Positions 1 to 8,959 of a DNA stretch of 64,000 nucleotides are shown piece by piece. A program made the position numbers and the translations under genes. How positions within the stretch are numbered: position 1 is the first letter of the stretch; every line of letters starts with the position of its first letter. Source of the stretch: Silanimonas sp021297925 (GTDB taxonomy: Bacteria > Pseudomonadota > Gammaproteobacteria > Xanthomonadales > Xanthomonadaceae); assembly GCA_027532825.1 (NCBI GenBank), contig JAPZTL010000018.1:54121-118120 (forward strand), in the 5' to 3' direction. A model generated the notes under the pieces. That model was not told the DNA's origin and did no database searches. It saw nothing but the letters and a program-made list of their open reading frames with translations.

Positions 1-2
1 TC

Positions 3-440
3 GGTTTCCTCATCGGCATGATCGCCGGCCTGCTCAGCTTCGTGCCCTACCTCGGCACGGCCATCGGGCTGGTGGCGGCGGTCATCGCCACCCTCGTCGA
101 GCACGGTGATCTCTTCCACCTCGTCCTCGTGTGCGCGGTGTTCAGCGGCGGCCAGCTCATCGAGGGCTTCGTGCTGACGCCGTGGCTGGTGGGCGACCGT
201 ATCGGCCTGCATCCGGTGGCGGTGATCTTCGCGATCATGGCCGGCGGCCAGCTCTTCGGCTTCCTGGGCATCCTGCTGGCCCTGCCCGCGGCGGCGGTGT
301 TCATGGTGCTGTTGCGTTACGCGCATGAGCGCTACACGCAGAGCCTGCTGTACCGCGAGGACCGCGACGGCGACGGCGTGCGGGAAGGCGAGGCTGAAGG
401 CCCGCCCGCCGGCGAGGCCGGCGACACGCGTCCGGCATGA
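3..440 (+). CDS. AI-2E/PerM family transporter, C-terminal part
   Basis: The window opens inside this reading frame; 145 residues up to the stop are visible and the start lies upstream. The visible part is strongly hydrophobic, with at least three membrane segments, and carries the family's typical late motifs: SFVPYLGT near the beginning, then GQLIEGFVLTPWLVG and LGILLALPAAAV. These are characteristic of the AI-2E/PerM (UPF0118) permeases, inner-membrane proteins of roughly 350 residues whose substrates are mostly uncertain. The charged tail (RYAHERY onward) is cytoplasmic and ends in an acidic, Gly/Glu-rich stretch. The stop codon overlaps the next start (ATGA), so it is translationally coupled to hda, a common arrangement in gammaproteobacteria. 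Identification of the family is secure; function is not. Confidence 0.85.
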   Translation, partial: GFLIGMIAGLLSFVPYLGTAIGLVAAVIATLVEHGDLFHLVLVCAVFSGGQLIEGFVLTPWLVGDRIGLHPVAVIFAIMAGGQLFGFLGILLALPAAAVFMVLLRYAHERYTQSLLYREDRDGDGVREGEAEGPPAGEAGDTRPA

Positions 441-1141
441 GTGCCCAACTCCCGCTGGCGCTGCCGGTGGGGCCGGACCAGCGCTTCGAACTCTTCGTCG
501 GCCAAGACTGGGCCGTCGAGGTGCTGCGTGCGGCGTCGAGGGGCGAACGCGTCGATGCGTCGATCGATGCCGGCGTGTTCGTCGAGGGCGTCGAAGGCAG
601 CGGCAAGAGCCACCTGCTGCTGGCCGCGTGTCGCGAGGCGCATGAGGCCGGTCGTCGCGCGCGCTACCTGCCGGTGCCGGCCTTCGCCGGCGCGCTGGGC
701 ACGATGCTCGAGGGCCTCGACGCGAACGACCTCGTGGCGCTCGATGGCATCGAGGCCGCCTCCGCTTCACGCGTGGACTGCGAAGCCCTGTTCCACCTGC
801 ACAACCGCCTGCGCGATGCCGGGCGCACGCTGCTCTATGCCTCGCGCCTGCCGGCCGGGGACATGGCTTGGGCGCTCCCGGACCTGCGCTCGCGCCTCGG
901 GCAGGGTCTGCGGGTGTCGCTCGATGCGCTCGACGATGCGGGGCGTCGCGAGGCGCTGCGTCGCCGCGCCGCGCGCCGTGGCCTCGAGCTCGACGACGCC
1001 GTGCTCGACTGGCTGTTCCGTCGCGTCGACCGCGACCTGAAATCCTTGACGGCGCTGCTCGATCGCCTTGACCGCGCGGCGATGGCCGCGCAGCGCCGGT
1101 TGACCGTACCGTTCGTGCGCCAAGCGCTCGATCTCGATTGA
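437..1141 (+). CDS. hda: DnaA regulatory inactivator Hda
   Basis: A 234-residue AAA+ protein of the DnaA/Hda group. Hda binds the DNA-loaded sliding clamp and stimulates ATP hydrolysis by DnaA, preventing re-initiation of replication. The N terminus has a clamp-binding-like motif QLPLAL (residues 4-9), followed by the AAA+ P-loop with GSGKS at about 54-58, a Walker B-like stretch (LVALDGIEA) and a C-terminal lid helix ending FVRQALDLD. It lacks the DNA-binding domain IV of DnaA and has the length normal for Hda. Its start overlaps the stop of the PerM-like gene. The Walker B motif has LDGIE rather than the usual DD, as seen in a number of Hda proteins. Confidence 0.9.
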   Translation: MSAQLPLALPVGPDQRFELFVGQDWAVEVLRAASRGERVDASIDAGVFVEGVEGSGKSHLLLAACREAHEAGRRARYLPVPAFAGALGTMLEGLDANDLVALDGIEAASASRVDCEALFHLHNRLRDAGRTLLYASRLPAGDMAWALPDLRSRLGQGLRVSLDALDDAGRREALRRRAARRGLELDDAVLDWLFRRVDRDLKSLTALLDRLDRAAMAAQRRLTVPFVRQALDLD

Positions 1142-1181
1142 CCATCCCGCGGCACTCCGGCCGCGATGCAAGGGAGACCCC

Positions 1182-1838
1182 ATGAACGTCCTCGTCTTCC
1201 TCGGCTCGCGCCGTGCGTCCTCGCCGCCGAACCCGCCGCGGCTCGGCGAACGCGTCGCGCGGCATCTGGTCGGCGAAGCGTCGACGTCTTTCGACGTGCA
1301 ATTGATCGATCCACTGGCCCTGCCGCTCGAACCGGTGTTCCGCCCGGTGTTCACGCGCCCGGCGGCCGAGGTGCCGCCCGCGATGGCCGAGCTGCACGCG
1401 CGCATCCGTGCCGCCGACGCCTACGTGATGGTCAGCCCCGAGTACAACCATTCGCCGAGCCCGGCACTCACCGACCTGCTGAACGCGTTCCCGAGTTCGG
1501 CCTTCGCCTTCAAGCCCAGCCTGATCGCGACGTACTCGTCCGGCCAGTGGGGCGGCACGCGGGCCGCGGTCGGCCTCCGCACGTTCCTGTCGGAACTGGG
1601 TTGTCTGCCGGTTTCGGCGATGCTGCATTACCCGCATGCGGATCGCGTGTTCGACACGGAAGGTCGTCCCGCCGCGGGCGAGGATGCGGCGCGCTGGGCC
1701 GGCTACGCCGCGCGGGGGCTGTCGCAGTTGGCGTGGTGGGCGCAGGCCGCGGCGGCCCAGCGCGAAGCGGTCGATCCGTTCGCCGCGTCGCCGCCGTTCC
1801 GGCGCCGCCCCACGGAGCGCGACGCGCCAGCAGGTTGA
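1182..1838 (+). CDS. NADPH-dependent FMN reductase family protein
   Basis: A 218-residue flavodoxin-like oxidoreductase. The N-terminal strand MNVLVFLGSRR and the motif SPEYNHSPSPALTDLLN (about residues 85-101), which binds FMN phosphate and forms the dimer interface, mark the NADPH-dependent FMN reductase/ArsH-ChrR superfamily. The GQWGGTRAA segment is also typical. Such enzymes reduce flavins, quinones or metal ions in the cytoplasm; the physiological substrate cannot be told. A good ribosome-binding site (GGGAGA) precedes the ATG. It lies 40 bp after hda, probably an independent cistron in the same transcription unit, and is convergent with murU. Confidence 0.82.
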   Translation: MNVLVFLGSRRASSPPNPPRLGERVARHLVGEASTSFDVQLIDPLALPLEPVFRPVFTRPAAEVPPAMAELHARIRAADAYVMVSPEYNHSPSPALTDLLNAFPSSAFAFKPSLIATYSSGQWGGTRAAVGLRTFLSELGCLPVSAMLHYPHADRVFDTEGRPAAGEDAARWAGYAARGLSQLAWWAQAAAAQREAVDPFAASPPFRRRPTERDAPAG

Positions 1839-1841
1839 ACC

Positions 1842-2561
1842 TCAGCGCAGGGCTGCGTCGAGGGCCGTCAGCCGCTCCGGTGTGCCCACATCGGTCCAGC
1901 GGCCGTCGTGGCGCTGGCCGGTGATCGCGCCGCGGGCGATGGCGGCATCGAACAGCGGGCGCAGCTTGAAGCGCGGCGGCGTTTCGTTGGCGCCGGGTGC
2001 GTCGCCGACGATGCCGCGCCAGCCCTCGAGGAACTCGCGGCGGTACAGGCCGATGCCGGAGAAGGTGAGTGCCTCGGTGCCGGCGGTCGCGAGTTGCAGG
2101 CGCCCGTCGTCGCCGAGGGCGAAATCGCCGCGGCCGTGGTGCTCCGGGTTCGGCACCATCACCAGGTGCGCGAGACCCGCGGGTTCGCGGGGCAGCGTGG
2201 CGAAGTCGACATCCGTCCACACGTCGGCGGCGATGGCGAGGAAAGGGGCTTCGCCCAGCCAAGGCAAGGCGTTGAGCATGCCGCCGCCGGTTTCCAGCGG
2301 CTCCGGGCCTTCGTGCACGTAGTGCAGTCGCAGGCCCCAGGCGGCGCCGTCACCGAGCGCCGGCGCGAAGCGGTCGGCCAGCCAGCTGGTGTTGATGACG
2401 ACTTCGCGCACGCCCAGCGCGGCCAGCTTCTCGAGGTGCCAGACGATGAGCGGCTTGCCACCGGCCACGAGCAGCGGCTTCGGCGTGGTTTCGGTGAGCG
2501 GGCGCATGCGCTCGCCCTTGCCGGCGGCGAAGACGAGGGCATGCGTCGGGCGATCGCTCAT
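1842..2561 (-). CDS. murU: N-acetylmuramate alpha-1-phosphate uridylyltransferase MurU
   Basis: A 239-residue nucleotidyltransferase. The N-terminal signature AAGKGERMRPLTETTPKPLL (about residues 12-31) is the NTP-binding loop of sugar-phosphate nucleotidyltransferases, and residues around AADVWTDVDF provide the metal-binding aspartate. In MurU this enzyme makes UDP-MurNAc from MurNAc-1-phosphate, a peptidoglycan recycling route that bypasses de novo, fosfomycin-sensitive synthesis. The assignment rests on its partner: it lies 12 bp downstream of amgK, the anomeric kinase that makes the substrate. Length matches the Pseudomonas enzyme. Related glucose-1-phosphate thymidylyltransferases are longer. 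Confidence 0.88.
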   Translation of the reverse strand: MSDRPTHALVFAAGKGERMRPLTETTPKPLLVAGGKPLIVWHLEKLAALGVREVVINTSWLADRFAPALGDGAAWGLRLHYVHEGPEPLETGGGMLNALPWLGEAPFLAIAADVWTDVDFATLPREPAGLAHLVMVPNPEHHGRGDFALGDDGRLQLATAGTEALTFSGIGLYRREFLEGWRGIVGDAPGANETPPRFKLRPLFDAAIARGAITGQRHDGRWTDVGTPERLTALDAALR

Positions 2562-2573
2562 GCGGGCGGCGGA

Positions 2574-3599
2574 TCAGCGCGACGGCAGCGCGCCGACCTG
2601 CGGCAGCACGCGCTCTTCGATCACCGCCTGCAGGGGCTGCAGCATCCGGTGCTTCGGGATCACGTCGAGCAGGTAGCGCACGAAGCGCGGCGCGTCGGCG
2701 AGGTATTTCGGCTTGCCGTCGCGGTGGTTCAGCCGCGCGAAGATGCCGAGCACCTTCAAGTGCCGCTGCACGCCGATGAGGTCAACGTCGCGTCGGAAGT
2801 CCGCGAGGCGCGGCACCGGCAGCCCGGCATGGGTCGCGCGCTCGTGGTAGCGCGCCACGCCCCAGTCCACGAGCTCCTGAGGCCAGCCGTGGAAGGCGTC
2901 CTTGAACAGCGAGAGCACGTCGTAGCTGATCGGCCCGACCACGGCGTCCTGGAAATCCAGCACGGCGAGGCCGCCGTCGCGCAGCGGCATCAGGTTGCGC
3001 GGCATGAAATCGCGGTGCACCAGCACGGTGGGCTGCGCCAGGATCGCGTCCATCAGCCGGCGGTAGACCAGCTCCAGTGGATCGGTCAGCGCGCAGTCGA
3101 GCGGCTGGCCCAGGTGCGTGCCCAGCAGCCAGTCGTCGAACAGCTTCAGTTCGCGGGTGAGCAGGGCCTCGTCGTAGCGCGGGAAGCCGGCCGGCGGGGC
3201 GATCTTCTGCAACGGCAAAAGCTGGTCGATCGCGGCATCGAACCAGGCCGCGGCGTTCGATTCGTCGATGACCTGCAGCAGGGTCTGCGTGCCGAGATCT
3301 TCCAGCAGCAGGAAGCCGGCCTCCACCTTGCGGGCCAGCACGCGCGGCACGCGCACGTCGCCGTGTTCGAGCAGGTCGCGGATCGCGAGCCACGGCCGCA
3401 CGTCCTCCTTGCCGGGCGGCGCGTCCATGACGATGCGCGTGGGCTCGCCGCTCGAGCGCCAGTAGCTGCGGAAGCCCGCGTCCATCGAGGCGCGTTCGAG
3501 CGTGGCGGACGCATCGCCCAAGGCCTCGCGGGCAAAGGCGAGGCGGGCGTCGGCGCGCGCGACGTCGTCGGCCGTCGCGGCTGTCCCGGGGGTCGTCAT
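2574..3599 (-). CDS. amgK: N-acetylmuramate/N-acetylglucosamine anomeric kinase AmgK
   Basis: A 341-residue aminoglycoside-phosphotransferase-fold kinase. It carries the catalytic loop VHRDFMPRNLM and the metal-binding VLDFQDAVVGP expected for this fold. AmgK phosphorylates MurNAc (and GlcNAc) at C1, feeding MurU. N-terminal residues (about 1-20) are a variable Ala/Asp-rich extension. The gene lies between a GlsB-like membrane protein gene and murU with gaps of only 4 and 12 bp, so the M20 peptidase, glsB-like, amgK and murU genes probably form one operon. Its start ATG at 3599 is the only good one before the conserved region. Confidence 0.88.
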   Translation of the reverse strand: MTTPGTAATADDVARADARLAFAREALGDASATLERASMDAGFRSYWRSSGEPTRIVMDAPPGKEDVRPWLAIRDLLEHGDVRVPRVLARKVEAGFLLLEDLGTQTLLQVIDESNAAAWFDAAIDQLLPLQKIAPPAGFPRYDEALLTRELKLFDDWLLGTHLGQPLDCALTDPLELVYRRLMDAILAQPTVLVHRDFMPRNLMPLRDGGLAVLDFQDAVVGPISYDVLSLFKDAFHGWPQELVDWGVARYHERATHAGLPVPRLADFRRDVDLIGVQRHLKVLGIFARLNHRDGKPKYLADAPRFVRYLLDVIPKHRMLQPLQAVIEERVLPQVGALPSR

Positions 3600-3603
3600 C
3601 GCC

Positions 3604-3870
3604 TTACTTGCCCTTCAGCGCCTTGACCAGCGCGAGCAGGCCGACCGCGCCGCCCACCGCGGCGGCGAAGCGCATCCAGCGCCCGCCGACGGTGATGTCG
3701 AAGGTGTCCAGCACCCACGATGCGCACACGGCACCAGCCATCCCAAGCAACGTGGTGAGGATCAGGCCGAGCTTCTGCTTGCCCGGGAAGATCCAGCGCG
3801 CCAGCAGTCCGGCGACGAAACCCAGCAGCAGGATCTGCACCCAGCCGTAGCCAAGGAAACCGAGGTCCAT
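3604..3870 (-). CDS. GlsB/YeaQ/YmgE-like small stress membrane protein
   Basis: An 88-residue integral membrane protein with about three hydrophobic segments (around residues 9-27, 34-53 and 67-84). The pattern GLLARWIFPGKQKLG followed by a Gly-rich second helix is that of the GlsB/YeaQ/YmgE (transglycosylase-associated) family, which has a Gly-rich loop and is often induced by envelope or stationary-phase stress. Molecular function is unknown in the family. It sits 4 bp upstream of amgK and 19 bp downstream of the M20 peptidase gene, so it is probably cotranscribed with cell-wall recycling genes. Confidence 0.78.
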   Translation of the reverse strand: MDLGFLGYGWVQILLLGFVAGLLARWIFPGKQKLGLILTTLLGMAGAVCASWVLDTFDITVGGRWMRFAAAVGGAVGLLALVKALKGK

Positions 3871-3889
3871 CGAACGTTCTCCCGCGCGC

Positions 3890-5383
<1,494 letters not shown>

Positions 5384-5441
5384 GGCGGGTCCTCGGGAAT
5401 CGGCGGGGCTGCCGGATTGTCGGCGGCGCGGATGGAAACGG

Positions 5442-5447
5442 ATTGTA
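5442..5447 (-). promoter_or_regulatory. Putative -10 element for the M20 peptidase operon
   Basis: On the minus strand these bases read TACAAT, five of six matches to the sigma-70 -10 consensus. Transcription would start near 5435, giving a leader of about 50 nt before the ATG at 5383. No convincing -35 hexamer is seen at 17 bp. Confidence 0.45.
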
Positions 5448-5486
5448 GGCCCGGGGCGCAGGACCGGCGGGCCGGAAAGGAGGGGG

Positions 5487-5504
5487 GGTAGGAATTTTCC
5501 TACC
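5487..5504. promoter_or_regulatory. Perfect palindrome upstream of the comEA-like gene (putative operator)
   Basis: The 18 bp run GGTAGGAATTTTCCTACC is two perfect 8-bp arms around a TT centre. A third half-site (TTCCTAG) recurs at 5520-5526, 23 bp from the first right-hand half-site. It lies 130 bp before the comEA-like start and stands out as AT-rich in this DNA. The spacing of inner arms (7-2-7) resembles sites of dimeric response regulators, but I do not recognise the regulator. A weak -10-like TAGTCC at 5524-5529 would put the palindrome about 40 bp upstream of transcription. Confidence 0.5.
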
Positions 5505-5633
5505 TCCGACCGCAGCGCTTTCCTAGTCCCCGGCACAGGAGGCGTCGATAACCTGCGTCCATCGGATCGACGAGGCTGTCTCCACCGCGGCGCTGGCCGC
5601 GGGCCCCCAAGCCAAGGACTGGAGACGCCCCCC

Positions 5634-5987
5634 ATGGAATTGAAGACCACCCTGACCCACCTGCTGCTCGCCGCCGCCCTCGCCCTCCCGGGCCTCGCTT
5701 CGGCCGTCGAGCGCATCAACATCAACACCGCCGATGCGGCGGCGCTCGACCGCATCATGGACGGCGTGGGGCCGGCCAAGGCGGCCGCCATCATCGAGCA
5801 TCGCCGCGTCAACGGTCCGTTCCGCAGCATCGACCAGTTGGTCAATGTGAAGGGCATCGGGCTTGCCACGGTCGAGCGCAACCGCAACCGCGTCACGGTC
5901 GGCGCCCCGGCGGCCACCGCGGCGTCGCGACCGGCGCCAGCCGCGAATCGCATCACCGCGCCGGCACCCGCCCCTAGGGCGCGCTGA
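5634..5987 (+). CDS. ComEA-like helix-hairpin-helix DNA-binding protein, exported
   Basis: A 117-residue protein with an N-terminal signal peptide (about residues 1-23, ending LASA) followed by one ComEA-type helix-hairpin-helix unit: the ININTADAAAL motif, the hairpin GVGPAKAAAIIEHR and the second hairpin GIGLATVERN. Members bind double-stranded DNA without sequence specificity in the periplasm during natural transformation. The tail (from about residue 88) is a low-complexity Ala/Pro/Arg region that may span the cell wall or add DNA affinity. The start at 5634 follows the -10/palindrome region and begins the signal peptide; longer in-frame starts lack coding character. A stand-alone gene bounded by a terminator. 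Role in DNA uptake is family-based inference. Confidence 0.82.
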   Translation: MELKTTLTHLLLAAALALPGLASAVERININTADAAALDRIMDGVGPAKAAAIIEHRRVNGPFRSIDQLVNVKGIGLATVERNRNRVTVGAPAATAASRPAPAANRITAPAPAPRAR

Positions 5988-6088
5988 CGCATCGAGACCC
6001 CGACGTTCGCAGGACGCGACGGCGGGCAGGGACGAACGAAGGACACGGGGTCGGTCGATACGCCGCCCGCCCCGATCGCAGGGACGCC

Positions 6089-6127
6089 GCCCGGCTGAGC
6101 CCACGGAGGGGCGGCCGGGCCTTTTTT
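6089..6127 (+). terminator. Rho-independent terminator after the comEA-like gene
   Basis: A GCCCGGC/GCCGGGC stem (6089-6095 with 6114-6120) around an 18-nt loop is followed by a run of six T residues (6122-6127). It lies 100 bp after the comEA-like stop and 60 bp before hutD, separating the two units. Confidence 0.7.
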
Positions 6128-6186
6128 GTTCGCGGCATCCGCCCCCAGACTGGGCGTCGATCCTCGCCGCGACGACGACGTTCCCC

Positions 6187-6759
6187 ATGATCGAGCTGAT
6201 GCCCGCCAACGCCCACCGACGCGAGCCCTGGCGGAACGGCGGGGGGTGGACGCGCGAAATCGCCCGGTCGCCCTCGGAGGGCAACTGGGACTGGCGACTG
6301 TCGGTCGCGGACGTGGGGCGCGACGGGCCGTTCTCGCGCTTCGAAGGCTGCGACCGCGAGATCGTCCTGCTGGCCGGCCAGGGGATGGATCTCGAGTTCG
6401 AGGACGGCGAGCGCGTGGCCCTCCGTCCCCCCCATGGCCGCTTCCGATTCGCCGGTGAGCGCGCCCTGTCCGCCCGTCTCGTCGAGGGCCCGACCCTCGA
6501 CCTCAACCTGATCTGGCGTCGTGACCCCGTCGACATGCAGGTGTTCCATCGACCGATCGTCGGGTCGATGCTGTTCTTTGGGGAGCCTGGCGTGGACTGG
6601 TTGCTGTACGTGGTCGCGGGGCGTGTGCATACGCCGGCCGGTGGCCTGGACGCCGGTGACGCGGCGCGATTCGTGATCGCACCGGGCCAGCGGGTCGTCA
6701 TCGATGGCGGTGGCGAGCTGTTCCTCGCGAGGGTCCGGCGGCGCTTGCCGGACGATTGA
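6187..6759 (+). CDS. HutD/Ves family protein
   Basis: A 190-residue cupin-fold protein of the HutD/Ves family. Typical features are the N-terminal REPWRNGGGWTREIA, the RLSVADV and PFSRFEGCDREIVLL stretches, and the C-terminal RFVIAPGQRVVID. In some bacteria hutD sits with histidine-utilisation genes and is thought to tune their expression; in E. coli Ves relates to cold growth. Here there are no hut neighbours, so a histidine role is unproven. Start at 6187 is the first ATG after the terminator and matches family length. Convergent with the suf-linked ferredoxin gene. Confidence 0.85.
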   Translation: MIELMPANAHRREPWRNGGGWTREIARSPSEGNWDWRLSVADVGRDGPFSRFEGCDREIVLLAGQGMDLEFEDGERVALRPPHGRFRFAGERALSARLVEGPTLDLNLIWRRDPVDMQVFHRPIVGSMLFFGEPGVDWLLYVVAGRVHTPAGGLDAGDAARFVIAPGQRVVIDGGGELFLARVRRRLPDD

Positions 6760-6790
6760 AGCCTCGGTTCCCGGCACGATCCGGGCGGGG

Positions 6791-7111
6791 TCAGCGATCG
6801 TCGCGGGTCCAGATCGCCCCGTCCTCGACCTTCACCGGGAAGACGGTGAGCGGCAGGTAGGCCGGCGCGCAGCGGGCCTCCCCCGTGCGGACATCGAAGC
6901 GGGCGGAGTGCAGCAGGCAGGTGAGTTCGCCCGTGGCGGCATCGAACGGGGCCGCGGACAGCTCGTAGTCCTCGTGCGTGCACTGGTCGAGGACGGCGTG
7001 GAACCGCCCGTCGAAGTTGACGACCAGGATCGGCGTGTCGCCGTCCCAGACCACGCGGCTTTCGCCGGGCGCGAGTTCATGTTCGCCGGCGACGCGGATC
7101 CAGTCCGTCAT
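6791..7111 (-). CDS. Rieske [2Fe-2S] ferredoxin, SUF operon-linked
   Basis: A 106-residue soluble Rieske protein. The two cluster-binding boxes are C-x-H (CTHEDYELS) and C-x2-H (CLLHSARFD), separated by the usual 16-17 residues. There is no membrane anchor, so it resembles the ferredoxin components of aromatic-ring dioxygenases and the small SUF-linked Rieske proteins rather than the bc1 subunit. Its ATG overlaps the stop of the GNAT gene (ATGA), placing it as the last gene of the suf operon. Inference: it may supply electrons for, or accept clusters from, the SUF machinery. It is commonly annotated as a phenylpropionate dioxygenase ferredoxin, but no dioxygenase is nearby. Confidence 0.85.
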   Translation of the reverse strand: MTDWIRVAGEHELAPGESRVVWDGDTPILVVNFDGRFHAVLDQCTHEDYELSAAPFDAATGELTCLLHSARFDVRTGEARCAPAYLPLTVFPVKVEDGAIWTRDDR

Positions 7112-7674
7112 GGCGCGCCTGCGCGCCGGGCGTCCGCGGACGAGCCGTCGAGCGGCTTCTCCAGCACCTCGAATCGCAGGTCGTCGCGCTTCGGCTGGCC
7201 GAAGCGGACGTCGCCGTAGGGAAAGGGCTTCTTGATGCCGGTGCGGCGGTAGCCGCGGCGTTCGTACCAGGCGATCAGTTCCTCGCGCACGTCGATCACC
7301 GTCATCCGCATCGTCGGCAAGCGCCAGTCCTCTCGGGCGATGCGCTCGCATTCCCTGAGCACGGCATCGCCGAGCCCGCCGCCCTGGCGCGTCGGGTCGA
7401 CCGCGAACATGCCGAAGTAGCCGGCGCCGCCGTCGTCGCAGATGTGGGCGCAAGCCACCAGGCGGCCCTCGCGCTCGGCGAGCACGACGCGGCTGCGCTC
7501 GCGGCTGAGGTCGTGCTCCAGCACCTCCGGCGCCACCCGGGGGCCGTCGAGCAGGTCGGCTTCGGTGGTCCAGCCCGCGCGGCTGGCGTCGCCGCGGTAG
7601 GCCGAGGTCACCAGCGCGATGATCGCGTCGCGGTCGGCGAGCGTGGCGGTGCGGAAGTGGAGCGCGGTCGTCAT
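7108..7674 (-). CDS. GNAT family N-acetyltransferase
   Basis: A 188-residue acetyltransferase of the GCN5 fold. The acetyl-CoA pyrophosphate loop is visible as RQGGGLGDAVLREC, preceded by the core strand GYFGMFAVDPT, and the C-terminal GYRRTGIKKPFPYGD matches motif B. Substrate unknown. The gene lies 37 bp after sufS and overlaps the Rieske gene by four bases, so it is part of the suf transcription unit; whether it acts on a SUF component is open. Only the fold can be assigned with confidence. Confidence 0.82.
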   Translation of the reverse strand: MTTALHFRTATLADRDAIIALVTSAYRGDASRAGWTTEADLLDGPRVAPEVLEHDLSRERSRVVLAEREGRLVACAHICDDGGAGYFGMFAVDPTRQGGGLGDAVLRECERIAREDWRLPTMRMTVIDVREELIAWYERRGYRRTGIKKPFPYGDVRFGQPKRDDLRFEVLEKPLDGSSADARRAGAP

Positions 7675-7711
7675 GGCGTCGGGGTCGGGCGCGGCGGGCG
7701 AGTTGGCGGGA

Positions 7712-8959
7712 TCAGAGCAGGAGCTGGCGCACCTTGTGGAGCGCGGCCACCAGCGCGTCGATCTCGGCTTCGGTGTTGTAGAAAGCCAGCGAGGCGCGGC
7801 AGGTGGCCGAGACCCCGAACCACTGTAGCAGCGGGTGCGCGCAGTGCTGGCCGGAGCGCACGGCGACGCCCTCCAGATCGAGCAGGGTGGCGAGATCGTG
7901 CGCGTGCGTGCCCTCGATGGCGAAGGAGATCACCGCCGCTTTCTCGCGGGCCGTGCCGAAGATGCGCAAGCCCGGCACGGTGCCGAGCGCCGCGTTCGCG
8001 AGGGCGAGCAGATGGTGTTCGCGCGCTTCGATCGCGGCCATGCCCACGCCGTCCAGCCACGTCGCCGCCGCGCCGAGCCCGATGTGCCCGGCGATGTTGG
8101 GCGTGCCGGCCTCGAAGCGCATCGGCGGGTCGTTGAACACGGTGCCGTCGAAGCGCACTTCCTTGATCATCTCGCCGCCGCCGAGGAAGGGCGGCATCTG
8201 CGCCAGTCGTTCGCGCCGGCCCCACAGCCCGCCGGTGCCGGTCGGGCCGCACATCTTGTGGCCGGTGAAGGCGTAAAAATCGCAGCCCAGCGCGGCGATG
8301 TCGACCGGGCGGTGCGGCACGGCCTGCGATCCGTCGACGACGGTGACGATGCCGCGCTTCGCCGCCTCGCGGCAGATCTCGCGCACCGGGTTCACCGTGC
8401 CGAGCACGTTCGAGACATGCGCGAAGGCCAGCAGCTTCACTTCTGGCGTGAGGAGGCGCCACAGGCCGTCCAGGTCGAGTTCGCCCTCGGGCGTCAGCTC
8501 GGCGACCTTGATCGTCGCGCCGGTGCGTTCGGCGATGAGCTGCCACGGGACGATGTTGGCGTGGTGCTCCATGCGCGTGAGCACGATGGCATCGCCGGGC
8601 TTCAGTCGCGGCAGCGCCCACGAATACGCGACGAGGTTCAGCGCGAAGGTGGTGCCGCTGCACAGCACCAGCTCGTCGCGGTGCACGTTGAGGAATCGCG
8701 CCAGCGTGCTGCGGGCAGCCTCGTAGGCCTCGGTGGCCTCGCTGCCGAGCGCGTGCACGGCGCGGCTGACATTGGCGTTGTGGCGGGCGGTGAAGTCGTC
8801 GACCGCGTCGATCACGGCCTGCGGCTTCTGGCTGGTGTTGGCGGTGTCGAGGTAGATCAGCGGCTTGCTGTGAACGGTGCGCGACAGGATCGGGAACTGG
8901 GCGCGGACGGCGGCCCAGTCGACCGGTGCCTGCGCTGCATCGCGCGCTGCGCTGCTCAT
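7712..8959 (-). CDS. sufS: Cysteine desulfurase SufS
   Basis: A 415-residue PLP enzyme that removes sulfur from L-cysteine and passes it as persulfide to the SufBCD scaffold. The PLP-binding lysine lies in FTGHKMCGPTG, the conserved SGQHCAHPLL precedes the active-site region, and the catalytic cysteine is C387 in TCRASLAFYNT. This short, non-extended cysteine loop is the group II (SufS/CsdA) type, which usually needs SufE or SufU; neither is in this operon. Start overlaps the sufD stop (ATGA). Confidence 0.95.
   Translation of the reverse strand: MSSAARDAAQAPVDWAAVRAQFPILSRTVHSKPLIYLDTANTSQKPQAVIDAVDDFTARHNANVSRAVHALGSEATEAYEAARSTLARFLNVHRDELVLCSGTTFALNLVAYSWALPRLKPGDAIVLTRMEHHANIVPWQLIAERTGATIKVAELTPEGELDLDGLWRLLTPEVKLLAFAHVSNVLGTVNPVREICREAAKRGIVTVVDGSQAVPHRPVDIAALGCDFYAFTGHKMCGPTGTGGLWGRRERLAQMPPFLGGGEMIKEVRFDGTVFNDPPMRFEAGTPNIAGHIGLGAAATWLDGVGMAAIEAREHHLLALANAALGTVPGLRIFGTAREKAAVISFAIEGTHAHDLATLLDLEGVAVRSGQHCAHPLLQWFGVSATCRASLAFYNTEAEIDALVAALHKVRQLLL

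Noticed and set aside
1908..3626. 572-residue plus-strand frame opposite murU and amgK
   Set aside because: Shadow frame of two clear enzymes; no motif and no ribosome site.
5384..6046. Upstream extension of the M20 peptidase frame to 718 residues
   Set aside because: It runs antisense through the comEA-like gene, lacks family similarity, and a -10 at 5442-5447 and ribosome site support the ATG at 5383.
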